Assembly: GCF_030053115.1 (NCBI RefSeq)
Contig: NZ_CP125619.1
Location: 373,001-437,000 of the forward strand
DNA: 64,000 nucleotides
Reading direction: 5' to 3'
Source of the DNA: Pseudomonas svalbardensis
Lineage (GTDB): Bacteria; Pseudomonadota; Gammaproteobacteria; Pseudomonadales; Pseudomonadaceae
This document shows positions 38,144 through 46,617 of the stretch, piece after piece. The stretch's first letter is position 1. Each line of letters starts with the position of its first letter. Made by a program: the position numbers and the translations under genes. Under the pieces are notes generated by a model. It was not told where the DNA came from and searched no databases. It worked only from the letters and a program-made list of their open reading frames with translations.

Positions 38144-39748
38144 CTATCGGCGAACGACCAGATACAAACCGACCGCCACCATGATGCCGGCCGGCCAATG
38201 ACCCAGTTCGTTCAGCGGCCCACCGGCAGCGAGTATGGTGCCGCCGGCCAGGTGCGCACAGCCGAGCAGTCGCAGCAGCCAATCGTCCTTGCGACGGTGC
38301 CACGGTGGCGGCGGGTCGTAAGCGTGAGGCTGGGACATGCGTTCAAGCAGGTCACGGGCCATGTTGGCCAGGTGCGGCAGCTGTTCGAACTGGCTCTGCA
38401 CGTTGCCGATCAAGGCTTTGGGGCTGACGCGTTCGCGCATCCAGCGTTCGAGGAACGGCTGGGCGGTGTTCCACAAATCGAGGTCCGGGTACAGCTGACG
38501 ACCCAGGCCTTCGATGTTCAACAGGGTTTTTTGCAGCAGAACCAGCTGCGGCTGCACTTCCATGTTGAAGCGCCGAGCGGTCTGGAACAGGCGCATCAGC
38601 ACCTGACCGAAGGAAATATCTTTTAACGGTTTTTCGAAGATTGGCTCGCACACGGTGCGGATCGCCGCTTCGAATTCGTTGAGTTTGGTTTCCGCCGGCA
38701 CCCAGCCCGAATCGATGTGCAGCTGCGCGACACGACGGTAATCACGCTTGAAGAACGCGAACAGGTTGCGCGCCAGGTAATCCTGATCTTCCGGGGTCAG
38801 GCTGCCGACGATGCCGCAGTCGATCGCAATGTACTGCGGGCTCCACGGGTTCACGGTGCTGACGAAAATGTTGCCGGGATGCATGTCGGCGTGGAAAAAG
38901 CTGTCGCGGAACACTTGGGTGAAGAAGATCTCGACACCGCGTTCGGCGAGCATTTTCATGTCGGTGCGCTGGTCGGCCAGGGTCGTCAGATCGGTCACTT
39001 GAATGCCGTAGATGCGCTCCATCACCAGCACTTTCGGCCGGCACCAGTCCCAATAGACTAGCGGCACGTAGAGCAATGGCGAGCCGTCGAAGTTACGCCG
39101 CAACTGGCTGGCGTTGGCTGCCTCGCGCAGCAGGTCGAGTTCGTCGTAGATGGTTTTTTCGTAGTCCTGGACCACGTCCACCGGGTGCAGCAGGCGCGCG
39201 TCGGCCGAGAGCTTTTCGGCGGTGCGGGCGAGGATGAACAACCACGCCAGGTCCTGGGCAATGATCGGCTTCAGGCCCGGGCGGATGACCTTGACTACCA
39301 CTTCTTCACCGGTTTTCAGTTGCGCGGCATGCACTTGCGCCACCGAGGCCGAGGCCAGCGGTTCGACGTCGAAGCGGCTGAAGACTTCACTGATTTTTTT
39401 GCCGAGCTGCTCTTCGATCAGCCGGATCGACACTTGCGAATCGAACGGCGGCACGCGGTCCTGCAGCTTCATCAGCTCATCGGCGATGTCTTCCGGCAGC
39501 AGGTCGCGGCGGGTGGACAGGATTTGCCCGAACTTGATGAAAATCGGTCCCAGGTCCTGCAACGCCAGGCGCAATCGCGCGCCACGGCTCAGGTCCAGCG
39601 TCTTGCGCGGGAACCAGCGCCACGGCAAGGCGTAGCGCAACGCCAACAGAAACCAGGGCAGTGGCAGGGCGAACAGCAGGTCATCGAGGCGGTAGCGAAT
39701 CACAACGCGCTGGATGCGCAACAAACGGCGGACGGCAAGCAGCTTCAT
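38144..39748 (-). CDS. ubiB: UbiB, ABC1/ADCK-like ubiquinone biosynthesis kinase-like protein
   Basis: The 534-residue protein has the ADCK signature [16 protein letters not shown] near residue 68 (KxGQ motif), the Ala-rich loop [24 protein letters not shown] and DCGIVGSL of the atypical kinase fold, and two predicted helices in the last 45 residues that anchor it in the membrane. It supports aerobic ubiquinone synthesis, probably through ATPase-driven handling of lipid intermediates. It overlaps ubiJ by 4 bases. Confidence 0.96.
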   Translation of the reverse strand: MKLLAVRRLLRIQRVVIRYRLDDLLFALPLPWFLLALRYALPWRWFPRKTLDLSRGARLRLALQDLGPIFIKFGQILSTRRDLLPEDIADELMKLQDRVPPFDSQVSIRLIEEQLGKKISEVFSRFDVEPLASASVAQVHAAQLKTGEEVVVKVIRPGLKPIIAQDLAWLFILARTAEKLSADARLLHPVDVVQDYEKTIYDELDLLREAANASQLRRNFDGSPLLYVPLVYWDWCRPKVLVMERIYGIQVTDLTTLADQRTDMKMLAERGVEIFFTQVFRDSFFHADMHPGNIFVSTVNPWSPQYIAIDCGIVGSLTPEDQDYLARNLFAFFKRDYRRVAQLHIDSGWVPAETKLNEFEAAIRTVCEPIFEKPLKDISFGQVLMRLFQTARRFNMEVQPQLVLLQKTLLNIEGLGRQLYPDLDLWNTAQPFLERWMRERVSPKALIGNVQSQFEQLPHLANMARDLLERMSQPHAYDPPPPWHRRKDDWLLRLLGCAHLAGGTILAAGGPLNELGHWPAGIMVAVGLYLVVRR

Positions 39749-40368
39749 GCGTTATCGCTTGGGTCGAGGGATCGGGAAAGGCGCTCGAATCGCGCCTCGA
39801 GACGTTCCAGATCGAGTTTGATCTGGTCCAGTTCACTAAAACGGGCTTCGGCTTCGCGTTGACCGACGAGGGTGCGCGATTCTTCGGCCAGGTATTCGCC
39901 AAGGTTCTGATTGAGGCTGGCGAACCCTTGCTGATACCAGCGTGCGCGACTGCGCAGGTGACCGCCGACCAGTTGCGTGGCGACAGGTCCCAGCCAGCGC
40001 GAGAGTTCGTACTCCCAGTCCAGCTCAAGGTCCTGAAGGATCGCCGCCAGTTCCAGCAGCACGCCGCTGTCGCCGTCGAGTTCGACTTCAGGAGCATGCA
40101 GGACGGAAGTCTTGTCCTTGCTCATCGCCAGTTTCAGCAGGCTGGAGGCCGGTGCGCGCAAGGTGCAGTCGGCGCCGGTTTCCCAGTGGGAAGCCAGCAT
40201 CAAGCCTTCGTCGCTGGGCAGAATGAACACTTGCAGCGCCGGGCTGCGGCAGTCGACGGCAATCACCTTGCCACTCAAATGCGCCAGCCGCGGCAACGCC
40301 GTGCTGTCGAGACGCAGCACCCGGTTCAGACCGAGTTCAACGCTGGCGAGCAGACCGGCCAGCAACAT
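39745..40368 (-). CDS. ubiJ: UbiJ, SCP2-domain ubiquinone biosynthesis factor
   Basis: The 207-residue cytoplasmic protein has an N-terminal SCP2-like lipid-binding domain (residues 15-105, with [20 protein letters not shown]) and a C-terminal amphipathic helical region ([20 protein letters not shown]). UbiJ with UbiK organises the soluble Ubi complex that binds hydrophobic ubiquinone intermediates. The ubiE-ubiJ-ubiB order with single-base to 4-base overlaps is the standard proteobacterial operon. Confidence 0.94.
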   Translation of the reverse strand: MLLAGLLASVELGLNRVLRLDSTALPRLAHLSGKVIAVDCRSPALQVFILPSDEGLMLASHWETGADCTLRAPASSLLKLAMSKDKTSVLHAPEVELDGDSGVLLELAAILQDLELDWEYELSRWLGPVATQLVGGHLRSRARWYQQGFASLNQNLGEYLAEESRTLVGQREAEARFSELDQIKLDLERLEARFERLSRSLDPSDNA

Positions 40369-41138
40369 CAGGGTTTGATGCCGCGGTGCAGGGCGACGAT
40401 GCCTGCGGTCATGTTGTGGTAGGTCACGCGGTCGAAACCGGCCTCGACCATCATCGACTTCAGGGTTTCCTGATTCGGGTGCATGCGGATCGATTCGGCC
40501 AGGTAGCGATAGCTTTCCGAGTCGTTGGTGATCAGCTTGCCCATCAGCGGCATGAAGGCGAACGAGTAGGCGTCGTAGGCTTTGGACATCAGCGCGTTGG
40601 TTGGCTTGGAGAACTCCAGCACCAGCAAACGGCCTCCCGGTTTCAGCACGCGCAGCATCGAACGCAGGGCGTCTTCTTTATGCGTAACGTTGCGCAGGCC
40701 GAAAGCGATAGTCACGCAGTCGAAATGGTTGTCCGGGAATGGCAGCTTTTCAGCGTCGGCCTGGACGAATTCGACGTTGCCGGCCACACCCAGATCCAGC
40801 AGGCGGTCACGACCGACCTTGAGCATGGATTCGTTGATGTCGGCCAACACCACCTGGCCGGTCGGGCCAACGAGGTGCGAGAACTTCTTGGTCAGGTCGC
40901 CGGTACCGCCAGCGATGTCCAGCACGCGATTACCGGTGCGAACGCCCGACAGTTCGATCGCGAAACGCTTCCACAGGCGGTGCATGCCGCCCGACAGGAG
41001 GTCGTTCATCAAGTCGTACTTGGCGGCTACCGAGTGGAAAACTTCAGCGACTTTTTCCGCTTTCTGGCTTTCCGGAACGTTTTTGAAGCCGAAGTGAGTG
41101 GTGGGTTCGGCATCGCTGCCTTTGCGCTGATCAGTCAT
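40368..41138 (-). CDS. ubiE: Ubiquinone/menaquinone biosynthesis C-methyltransferase
   Basis: The 256-residue enzyme C-methylates the demethoxyquinol intermediate using S-adenosylmethionine. Motif I is [15 protein letters not shown] near residue 73; [20 protein letters not shown] and VLEFSKPTN follow. [20 protein letters not shown] marks the usual start, so the ATG at 41138 is chosen over 41276. It heads the ubiEJB operon. Confidence 0.97.
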   Translation of the reverse strand: MTDQRKGSDAEPTTHFGFKNVPESQKAEKVAEVFHSVAAKYDLMNDLLSGGMHRLWKRFAIELSGVRTGNRVLDIAGGTGDLTKKFSHLVGPTGQVVLADINESMLKVGRDRLLDLGVAGNVEFVQADAEKLPFPDNHFDCVTIAFGLRNVTHKEDALRSMLRVLKPGGRLLVLEFSKPTNALMSKAYDAYSFAFMPLMGKLITNDSESYRYLAESIRMHPNQETLKSMMVEAGFDRVTYHNMTAGIVALHRGIKP

Positions 41139-41293
41139 ATCGCTGTCACCAAAAGAGAATGCGGGACATTCTAATCCCGGTGGCCTGCTTTGTCTTGGCA
41201 AGGCTGCAGGTAAGATAGGTAACCACCGGGACGTTTTGCCGCAGTAGCGGTCAAGATGCTTCGGGAAAGTATTCATAAAACAGGAGTCATTCG

Positions 41294-41569
41294 ATGGCCC
41301 GTATTAGTGTTGAGCGTGCCCACGGCCTGGGTAAGGAAGCGGCCCGCGAGAAGGCCGACAAGTTGGCGCAGAAACTGTCCGATCAATATGGCCTGGAGCC
41401 GCAATGGTCCGGCGACACCCTGAACCTCAAGCGTTCCGGAGTGAAAGGCGCGGTGTATGTGGGCGAGGATTCGATCAAGGTCGATGTCGAACTCGGTCTG
41501 TTGATGTCGGCCATGAGCGGCACGATCAAATCGGAAATCGAGAAGGCCCTCGATAAAGCGTTGGCTTGA
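41294..41569 (+). CDS. Polyhydroxyalkanoic acid system family protein
   Basis: The 91-residue protein matches the small family found next to PHA granule genes. It starts [20 protein letters not shown] and ends with [18 protein letters not shown] precedes the ATG. Its role is not proven; association with granules or with phasins is assumed from genomic position. It is upstream of phaI on the same strand. Confidence 0.85.
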   Translation: MARISVERAHGLGKEAAREKADKLAQKLSDQYGLEPQWSGDTLNLKRSGVKGAVYVGEDSIKVDVELGLLMSAMSGTIKSEIEKALDKALA

Positions 41570-41607
41570 CCGGCAGTGGATTTGTGAATGCAATTCCTGT
41601 GGGAGCG

Positions 41608-41626
41608 TTGTACCCAAACGTTTATG
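41608..41626. promoter_or_regulatory. Candidate PhaD-type operator before phaI
   Basis: TTGTACCCAAACGTTTATG shares the pattern TACCC, short gap, GTTTA with TTACCCGAGTTTAA at 48448-48461 upstream of phaC1. PhaD is known in P. putida to act at both the phaI and phaC1 promoters, so a shared motif is expected, but this match is short and unproven. Confidence 0.3.
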
Positions 41627-41727
41627 TCAGTTGTTAGGGTGCTGTTTCTAATTATTCTCACTACTTTGTGCCTGAGCCCGACTCTTTCGCGGGCAGTTCC
41701 TCAAACCTTCTGCGCGTGAGGTGCACC

Positions 41728-42150
41728 ATGGCCAAAGTTATTTTGAAGAAAAAAATCGACGCTTCGACGACTGCTCTGAGCGACGTTAAATCTTACGCCC
41801 GCAAGATCTGGCTGGCAGGCCTGGGGGCCTACACCAGGGTCGGCCAAGAGGGCAACGAGTACTTTCAAGAGTTGATCGTCGCGGGTCAAGCTGTTGAAAA
41901 GAAAGGCAAAGAAGCAGTTGCCGAGAAACTTGAAGCAGCGAATGCCGAGATCGATGAAGCCAAGAGTGAAGTCACTACTTTCAAAGGTAAGGTCGAAGTT
42001 CAACTCGACAAGGTCGAGAAGGCTTTTGACTCGCGTGTCGCAAGTACCTTGAATCGTATCGGCATTCCGTCTAAACATGACGTTGAGACACTCTCTGCCA
42101 AGCTCGATGAGCTGACGGCATTGCTCGAACGCGTCGCGCGTAAATCTTAA
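41728..42150 (+). CDS. phaI: Phasin PhaI
   Basis: The 140-residue amphipathic protein coats PHA granules. The phasin N-terminus SYARKIWLAGLGAYTRVGQE is followed by a heptad-rich helix (EKLEAANAEIDEAKSEV), and the end resembles the same region of PhaF. The ATG at 41728 is chosen because it gives the family start MAKVILKKKIDA. phaF starts 11 bases after the stop. Confidence 0.93.
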   Translation: MAKVILKKKIDASTTALSDVKSYARKIWLAGLGAYTRVGQEGNEYFQELIVAGQAVEKKGKEAVAEKLEAANAEIDEAKSEVTTFKGKVEVQLDKVEKAFDSRVASTLNRIGIPSKHDVETLSAKLDELTALLERVARKS

Positions 42151-42160
42151 GGAGAACGGG

Positions 42161-42952
42161 ATGGCTGGTAAAAAGAATACTGAAAAAGAAGGCAGCTCGT
42201 GGATCGGGAAGGTTGAAGACTACTCCCGCAAAATCTGGCTGGCTGGTTTAGGCGTGTACTCGAAGATCGACACTGACGGCAGCAAGCTCTTCGATACATT
42301 GGTTAAAGACGGCGAGAAAGCCGAGAAGCTCACCAAGAGCGCTGTCGACAAGAAAGTCGATGCCGCCAAGGACTCCGCTTCGTCGGCCAAGTCGCGCATC
42401 AGCGGCGTGAAAGATCGCGCACTGGGCAAGTGGGATGAGCTGGAAGGGGCTTTTGACAAGCGTCTGAACAGCGCCATTTCGCGCCTGGGTGTACCGAGCC
42501 GCAATGAAGTCAAAGCACTGCACAGCAAGGTCGATACCCTGACCAAGCAAATCGAAAAACTCACCGGTGCCAAGGTGGCGTCTGTTGCGGCGAAAACCGC
42601 AGTGGCCAAACCTGCAGCGAAGTCCGCTGCCAAACCACTGGCTAAAGCTGCCGCTAAACCAGCAGCCAAAACTGCCGCAGCCAAGCCAGCGGCCAAAGCA
42701 GCAGCAAAACCAGCCGCTAAGCCTGCTGCCAAAACTGCAGCAGCCAAGCCAGCGGCAAAACCTGCTGCTGCGAAGAAGCCAGCGGTGAAAAAGCCGGCAG
42801 CTCCGAAAGCGGCTGCACCAAAACCAGCAGTGGCTGCCGCCAAACCGGCAACCCCAGCGCCGGTCAGCGCGTCGAACTCCGCTACCGCGCCGACCCCTGC
42901 TGCAACCCCGACTGTCGCGCCAGCTCCTTCGACGCCAACCAGTCAGTCCTGA
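42161..42952 (+). CDS. phaF: Phasin PhaF with histone-like C-terminal repeats
   Basis: The 263-residue protein has an N-terminal phasin domain (DYSRKIWLAGLGVYSKI, residues 22-38; coiled region to about residue 130) and a C-terminal domain of AAKPAAK-type repeats from about residue 145 to 230. PhaF links PHA granules to the nucleoid: the phasin part binds granules and the Lys-rich part binds DNA, helping granule segregation. AAGGAGAA precedes the ATG. It is cotranscribed with phaI. The repeat stretch probably varies in length between strains. Confidence 0.95.
   Translation: MAGKKNTEKEGSSWIGKVEDYSRKIWLAGLGVYSKIDTDGSKLFDTLVKDGEKAEKLTKSAVDKKVDAAKDSASSAKSRISGVKDRALGKWDELEGAFDKRLNSAISRLGVPSRNEVKALHSKVDTLTKQIEKLTGAKVASVAAKTAVAKPAAKSAAKPLAKAAAKPAAKTAAAKPAAKAAAKPAAKPAAKTAAAKPAAKPAAAKKPAVKKPAAPKAAAPKPAVAAAKPATPAPVSASNSATAPTPAATPTVAPAPSTPTSQS
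42554..42850 (+). repeat. phaF: AAKP-type tandem repeat region in phaF
   Basis: Degenerate tandem units encoding AAKPAAK and KPAAKTA cover about 95 codons. The DNA repeats use varied Ala and Lys codons, so the repeat is conserved at protein rather than DNA level. Confidence 0.85.
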
Positions 42953-42967
42953 TACTCAGGGCTCAAG

Positions 42968-43002
42968 AAAACGCCCGGCCTGCAAAGGTCGGGCGTTTTT
43001 TT
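42968..43002 (+). terminator. Rho-independent terminator of phaIF
   Basis: Stem ACGCCCG/CGGGCGT (with internal pairs) is followed by seven T residues, starting 16 bases after the phaF stop. Confidence 0.93.
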
Positions 43003-43033
43003 ATGCACGGATTAATGAACGCCGCAGATCCAC

Positions 43034-43123
43034 TGTGGGAGCGAGCCTGCTCGCGAAAGCGGTGGGTCAGTCGACATCATTTTTGAATGATAAACCGCTT
43101 TCGCGAGCAGGCTCGCTCCCACA
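43034..43123. repeat. REP doublet between phaF and phaD
   Basis: Arms TGTGGGAGCGAGCCTGCTCG and its complement flank a spacer, with additional pairing of AAAGCGG and CCGCTTT inside. It ends 4 bases before the phaD stop codon, in a convergent intergenic gap. Confidence 0.93.
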
Positions 43124-43127
43124 GGGG

Positions 43128-43748
43128 TTACTCGTGTTCTTCGAGGTATTGGAGTGCCATCTGCTCCGTCGCGACCTTGATCGGCGGCAGCAGATGCGGC
43201 GCCACCAGCATCATGATCTGATACACCACCAATCTCACCTCACCCTCCCGATCAAGAATCCGCTGATAGTCCAGCGAGAACAGCAGCGTCATGGTGATCT
43301 GTTCCACCAGTTGCCCCAACGCTTGGGTATCGCTGACCAATTGCCCCTGAGCCTTCAATCGTGCGAGCAACGAAGCCAGCGTGCGCTTCAACGCATTGAG
43401 CAGGTTGCGTATGCCCTTGGCCAGTTTCGGCAAGCGCCCGGCGAGGTTCGACAGGTCCTGGAACAGAAACCGGTAATGGGCCAGGCGTTCGATGATCAGG
43501 TGCAGGAACAGCCAGTAATCTTCCGGTGCAAGTTCTACATCGGCCGGTGGATCGAGCAGGGGCGCCAGTTCGGACTGGAAGCGCTCGAACAGTCCGAGAA
43601 TCAACGGTTCCTTGCCGTGGAAGTGGTAGTAGAGGTTGCCCGGGCTGATGCCCATTTCGTTGGCCACTTCCATGGTGGAGACGTTCGGCTCGCCCTTCTG
43701 ATTGAACAACTGCAAAGCACATTCGAGAATCCGGTCGCGGGTTTTCAT
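43128..43748 (-). CDS. phaD: TetR-family regulator PhaD
   Basis: The 206-residue protein has an N-terminal TetR helix-turn-helix (MKTRDRILECALQLFNQKGE, then MGISPGNLYYHFHGKEPLI) and a helical ligand domain. In P. putida PhaD activates phaI and phaC1 promoters and is thought to sense a CoA-type intermediate of fatty acid degradation. It is the last gene of phaC1-phaZ-phaC2-phaD. Confidence 0.93.
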   Translation of the reverse strand: MKTRDRILECALQLFNQKGEPNVSTMEVANEMGISPGNLYYHFHGKEPLILGLFERFQSELAPLLDPPADVELAPEDYWLFLHLIIERLAHYRFLFQDLSNLAGRLPKLAKGIRNLLNALKRTLASLLARLKAQGQLVSDTQALGQLVEQITMTLLFSLDYQRILDREGEVRLVVYQIMMLVAPHLLPPIKVATEQMALQYLEEHE

Positions 43749-43807
43749 CCAGTCTTCTTAATGGTCGAGTCATGCCACGGCCGGCGCCGGCCGTGGTTCG
43801 TTGTCAG

Positions 43808-45490
43808 TCAGCGCACGCGCACATAAGTGCCGGGTGCCGCTTCCATCGGTGGATAGTTCTGGTTGCCAAGCGCCATGTGGGTTTCTTTTAGCGCGCCTGA
43901 ACGTTCTTGAATCCAGCCCAGCCATTGGGTCCACCAACTGCCGTCGACTTGCTTGGCGTCGTAATACCAGGCCCGTGGGTCGCTGCTCAGCTTCGTGCTC
44001 TCGACGAAGTTGGCTTTCGGGTTGGAGGGCGGGTTGAGAATGCTCTGCACATGCCCGCTGTTGGACAGCACGAAGCGTCGCTCGCCACCCAGCAGCAGGG
44101 TCGAGCGATACACCGCATCCCACGGGGTGATGTGGTCATTGATGCCCGCCACGCTGAAGCTGTCGACGTTGACTTTCTGCAAGTCAATCGGCGTGCCGCA
44201 CACCTCCAGACCTCCCGGATGACTCAGCGGGTTGTGTTTGAAGAAATCCAGCAAGTCGCCATGCAAGGCTGCCGGCAAACGTGTGTTGTCGTTGTTCCAG
44301 TAGAGGATGTCGAACGCCGGAGGCTCTTTGCCCAACAGGTAGTTGTTAACGAAATAGCTCCAGATCAAATCGTTGGGGCGCATCCAGGTGAAGACCCTGG
44401 CCATGTCGCGGCCGTCCAGCACGCCTTTCTGATAGGAGCGACGTTTGGCCGCCTCAAGCGTCTGTTCGTCGGCGAAGAGGGTCGCAGGCGAGTCCATCTG
44501 ACTGTCGAGCAGGCTCACGAGATAGGTCGCGCTGGACACTCGCCGCAGTTGCCGCTTGGCCTGTAAGTGACCTTGCAGGGCGGCGATGGTCAGCCCGCCC
44601 GCGCAGGCGCCCATCAGATTGACCTCACGAGCGCCGGTGATCGCCCGGCACACATTCATCGCTTCTTCCACGGCTTCAACGTATGTCGACAGCCCCCATT
44701 CGCGATGACGTACATCCGGATTGCGCCAACTGATCATGAAGGTCTGCAAACCATTCTTCAGGGCGAACTGGACGAAGCTGTTGTGCGGACTCAGGTCGAA
44801 AATGTAGTACTTGTTGATCTGTGGCGGCACCACCAGCAGCGGTTTGGAATACTGCTTTTCGCTCATGGGCTTGTACTGGATCAACTCCAGCAACTCATTG
44901 CGAAACACCACGGAGCCCGTAGTGGTGGCGACCGTTTTGCCGACCTCGAAAGCTTGCTTGGTGACTTGTCTGGGCAGACCGTCGTTGTGCAGGAAGTCGT
45001 CGACCAGGTGGCTGATACCTCGCACGAGGCTGTTGCCGCCGGAGTTGAAGATCTCCTTGATCGCCAGCGGATTAAGCAGGCTGTTGGACGGTGCCATGGC
45101 GTCGTTGAGCAAGGCGAACGCGAAGTGGGCACGGGCGCGATCGTCCGGGGTCATGTTGCTGTCGTCGATCCAGTGTTTGACCTGCTTCTGCCAGCTCAGG
45201 TAGGCCTGCAAACTGCGGCGATAAAAAGGGTTGAGGCTCCACGCCGGATCGGCAAAGCGATTGTCCTGCGGATTGGTCGGGTGCAGGGTTTCGCCCAGCA
45301 GTACGCGGCCCAGTTGACCGCCCAGCTTCAAGGCGTGTCGGGCGGTGTGCACCGGGTTGCGCAAACCATGGGCGGCAACGCTGCGCAGTGTGGAAAACAG
45401 ATCCCGACCACGCAGGCCGGTAATCGCACTCTGTGCGTTGATGAACGCGGCGGGAGTGGGCAAAAATTCCCTCGCTGGTTTTTCGCGCAT
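43808..45490 (-). CDS. phaC2: Class II PHA synthase 2
   Basis: The 560-residue synthase polymerises (R)-3-hydroxyacyl-CoA of medium chain length on the granule. The lipase-like box with the catalytic cysteine is GACAGG near residue 296; aspartate is in INDHITPW and histidine in NSGHVQSILNP. The ATG at 45490 (MREKPAREFLPTPAAF) follows AAGGAG; an upstream in-frame start at 45547 is not used. It is the second synthase of the cluster, related along its whole length to phaC1. Confidence 0.96.
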   Translation of the reverse strand: MREKPAREFLPTPAAFINAQSAITGLRGRDLFSTLRSVAAHGLRNPVHTARHALKLGGQLGRVLLGETLHPTNPQDNRFADPAWSLNPFYRRSLQAYLSWQKQVKHWIDDSNMTPDDRARAHFAFALLNDAMAPSNSLLNPLAIKEIFNSGGNSLVRGISHLVDDFLHNDGLPRQVTKQAFEVGKTVATTTGSVVFRNELLELIQYKPMSEKQYSKPLLVVPPQINKYYIFDLSPHNSFVQFALKNGLQTFMISWRNPDVRHREWGLSTYVEAVEEAMNVCRAITGAREVNLMGACAGGLTIAALQGHLQAKRQLRRVSSATYLVSLLDSQMDSPATLFADEQTLEAAKRRSYQKGVLDGRDMARVFTWMRPNDLIWSYFVNNYLLGKEPPAFDILYWNNDNTRLPAALHGDLLDFFKHNPLSHPGGLEVCGTPIDLQKVNVDSFSVAGINDHITPWDAVYRSTLLLGGERRFVLSNSGHVQSILNPPSNPKANFVESTKLSSDPRAWYYDAKQVDGSWWTQWLGWIQERSGALKETHMALGNQNYPPMEAAPGTYVRVR

Positions 45491-45605
45491 GAATGAACAC
45501 TCCTTCGTCTTCAGGCCAAATACAGATACACCGAACCAGAACACCATAGACGCTGTTGCGGATTGTTGCGCGGCGCTGCGTCTTCCCCGACCGACAATGG
45601 GCCGA

Positions 45606-46460
45606 TTAGCCGCCCAATGGCGCGGGATGTGGATGCATCACGGCACGCTGACGTTCTTCCTCGAGAAACTTCATGATGATCGGTGCCACTGCTTCGGCCC
45701 GAGTAATCAAAAACAGATGCCCGTCATCGATGATGTGCAACTGGGCGTTGGGAATCCGCCAGGCCAGCAACCGCATGTTGACCAACGGAATCAGTGGATC
45801 GTCGTCACCGGCCAGTACCAGGGTTGGCTGGTGGATCTTGTGCAACCAGTGAATGCTGGTCCAGCCCAGGCCGGCGAACAGCTGCCAGTAGTAACCGAGT
45901 TTGCCTGCCGAGCGGACCTTGGCGGCATGGCTGGCGGCGAGGGTTGGATCGCGACGGAACGCACCGCCGTAGATCATCGGCGCAATGCGAATCACGTGAG
46001 ACGGCTGGATGTAGCGTCGTGGGCTGGCCATCATCCACAGGACTCTCGGCTTGCCCGGCACCATCACCGTGCCAGCCGCCGTGGCCGCCAGAACGAGTTT
46101 CTTGCAGCGCTCGGGATAGTCGTAAGCGAACTGCTGGGCGAGGGCGCCGCCCCAGGAAACGCCGATTACGTTGACTTTCCCGTAGTCGAGATAGTCGAGC
46201 ATCCGCGCCGTGAGTTTCGCCAGGCCCGGAAAGCGATACGGTCGCCTTGGCGTCGACGAACCGCCGACACCAGGGACGTCGAAGGCGATGACTTCCAGGT
46301 CCGGGTCCAGCGCCGCGACAAACGGAAACACCAGCTCCAGGTTGGCGCCGATGCCGTTGAAAATCAGCAAGGGCGTCAAGTGAGGCTTGCCGGGGCGTAC
46401 TGCCGTGCGGAGGGTCTGGCCATCCAGGTCGACGGTACGGAATATGAACGGTTGCGGCAT
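45606..46460 (-). CDS. phaZ: Intracellular medium-chain-length PHA depolymerase
   Basis: The 284-residue alpha/beta hydrolase releases 3-hydroxyalkanoates from granules. It shows the oxyanion region LIFNGIGANLELVFPF near residue 32, the nucleophile motif GVSWGGALAQQFAYDYPE near residue 100, an aspartate in LAGDDDPLIPL and a histidine in IDDGHLFL. Its place between the two synthases is the usual arrangement and allows cycling of the polymer. Confidence 0.95.
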   Translation of the reverse strand: MPQPFIFRTVDLDGQTLRTAVRPGKPHLTPLLIFNGIGANLELVFPFVAALDPDLEVIAFDVPGVGGSSTPRRPYRFPGLAKLTARMLDYLDYGKVNVIGVSWGGALAQQFAYDYPERCKKLVLAATAAGTVMVPGKPRVLWMMASPRRYIQPSHVIRIAPMIYGGAFRRDPTLAASHAAKVRSAGKLGYYWQLFAGLGWTSIHWLHKIHQPTLVLAGDDDPLIPLVNMRLLAWRIPNAQLHIIDDGHLFLITRAEAVAPIIMKFLEEERQRAVMHPHPAPLGG

Positions 46461-46507
46461 GCTTCAGGCCCTGTGGGTCACTGTCTCAATTTCACCCCCC
46501 GATCCCC

Positions 46508-46598
46508 TGTAGGAGCTGAGCTTGCTCGCGATAGCGGTGGGTCAGGCGCAGCAAATTTGACTGTGCCGCCGCCTTCGCGAGCAAGCTCGGCTCCTACA
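46508..46598. repeat. REP doublet between phaC1 and phaZ, variant arms
   Basis: Arms TGTAGGAGCTGAGCTTGCTC and its complement flank a 45-base spacer. The sequence differs from both other families. It lies inside the pha operon and may separate expression of the synthase from that of the depolymerase. Confidence 0.9.
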
Positions 46599-46617
46599 GG
46601 GGCGCGAGGTGTGTCAG

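Noticed and set aside
42220..42843. Ala/Phe/Gly-rich minus-strand frame opposite phaF
   Set aside because: It is the complement of the AAKP repeats and shows only the repeat's reverse coding.
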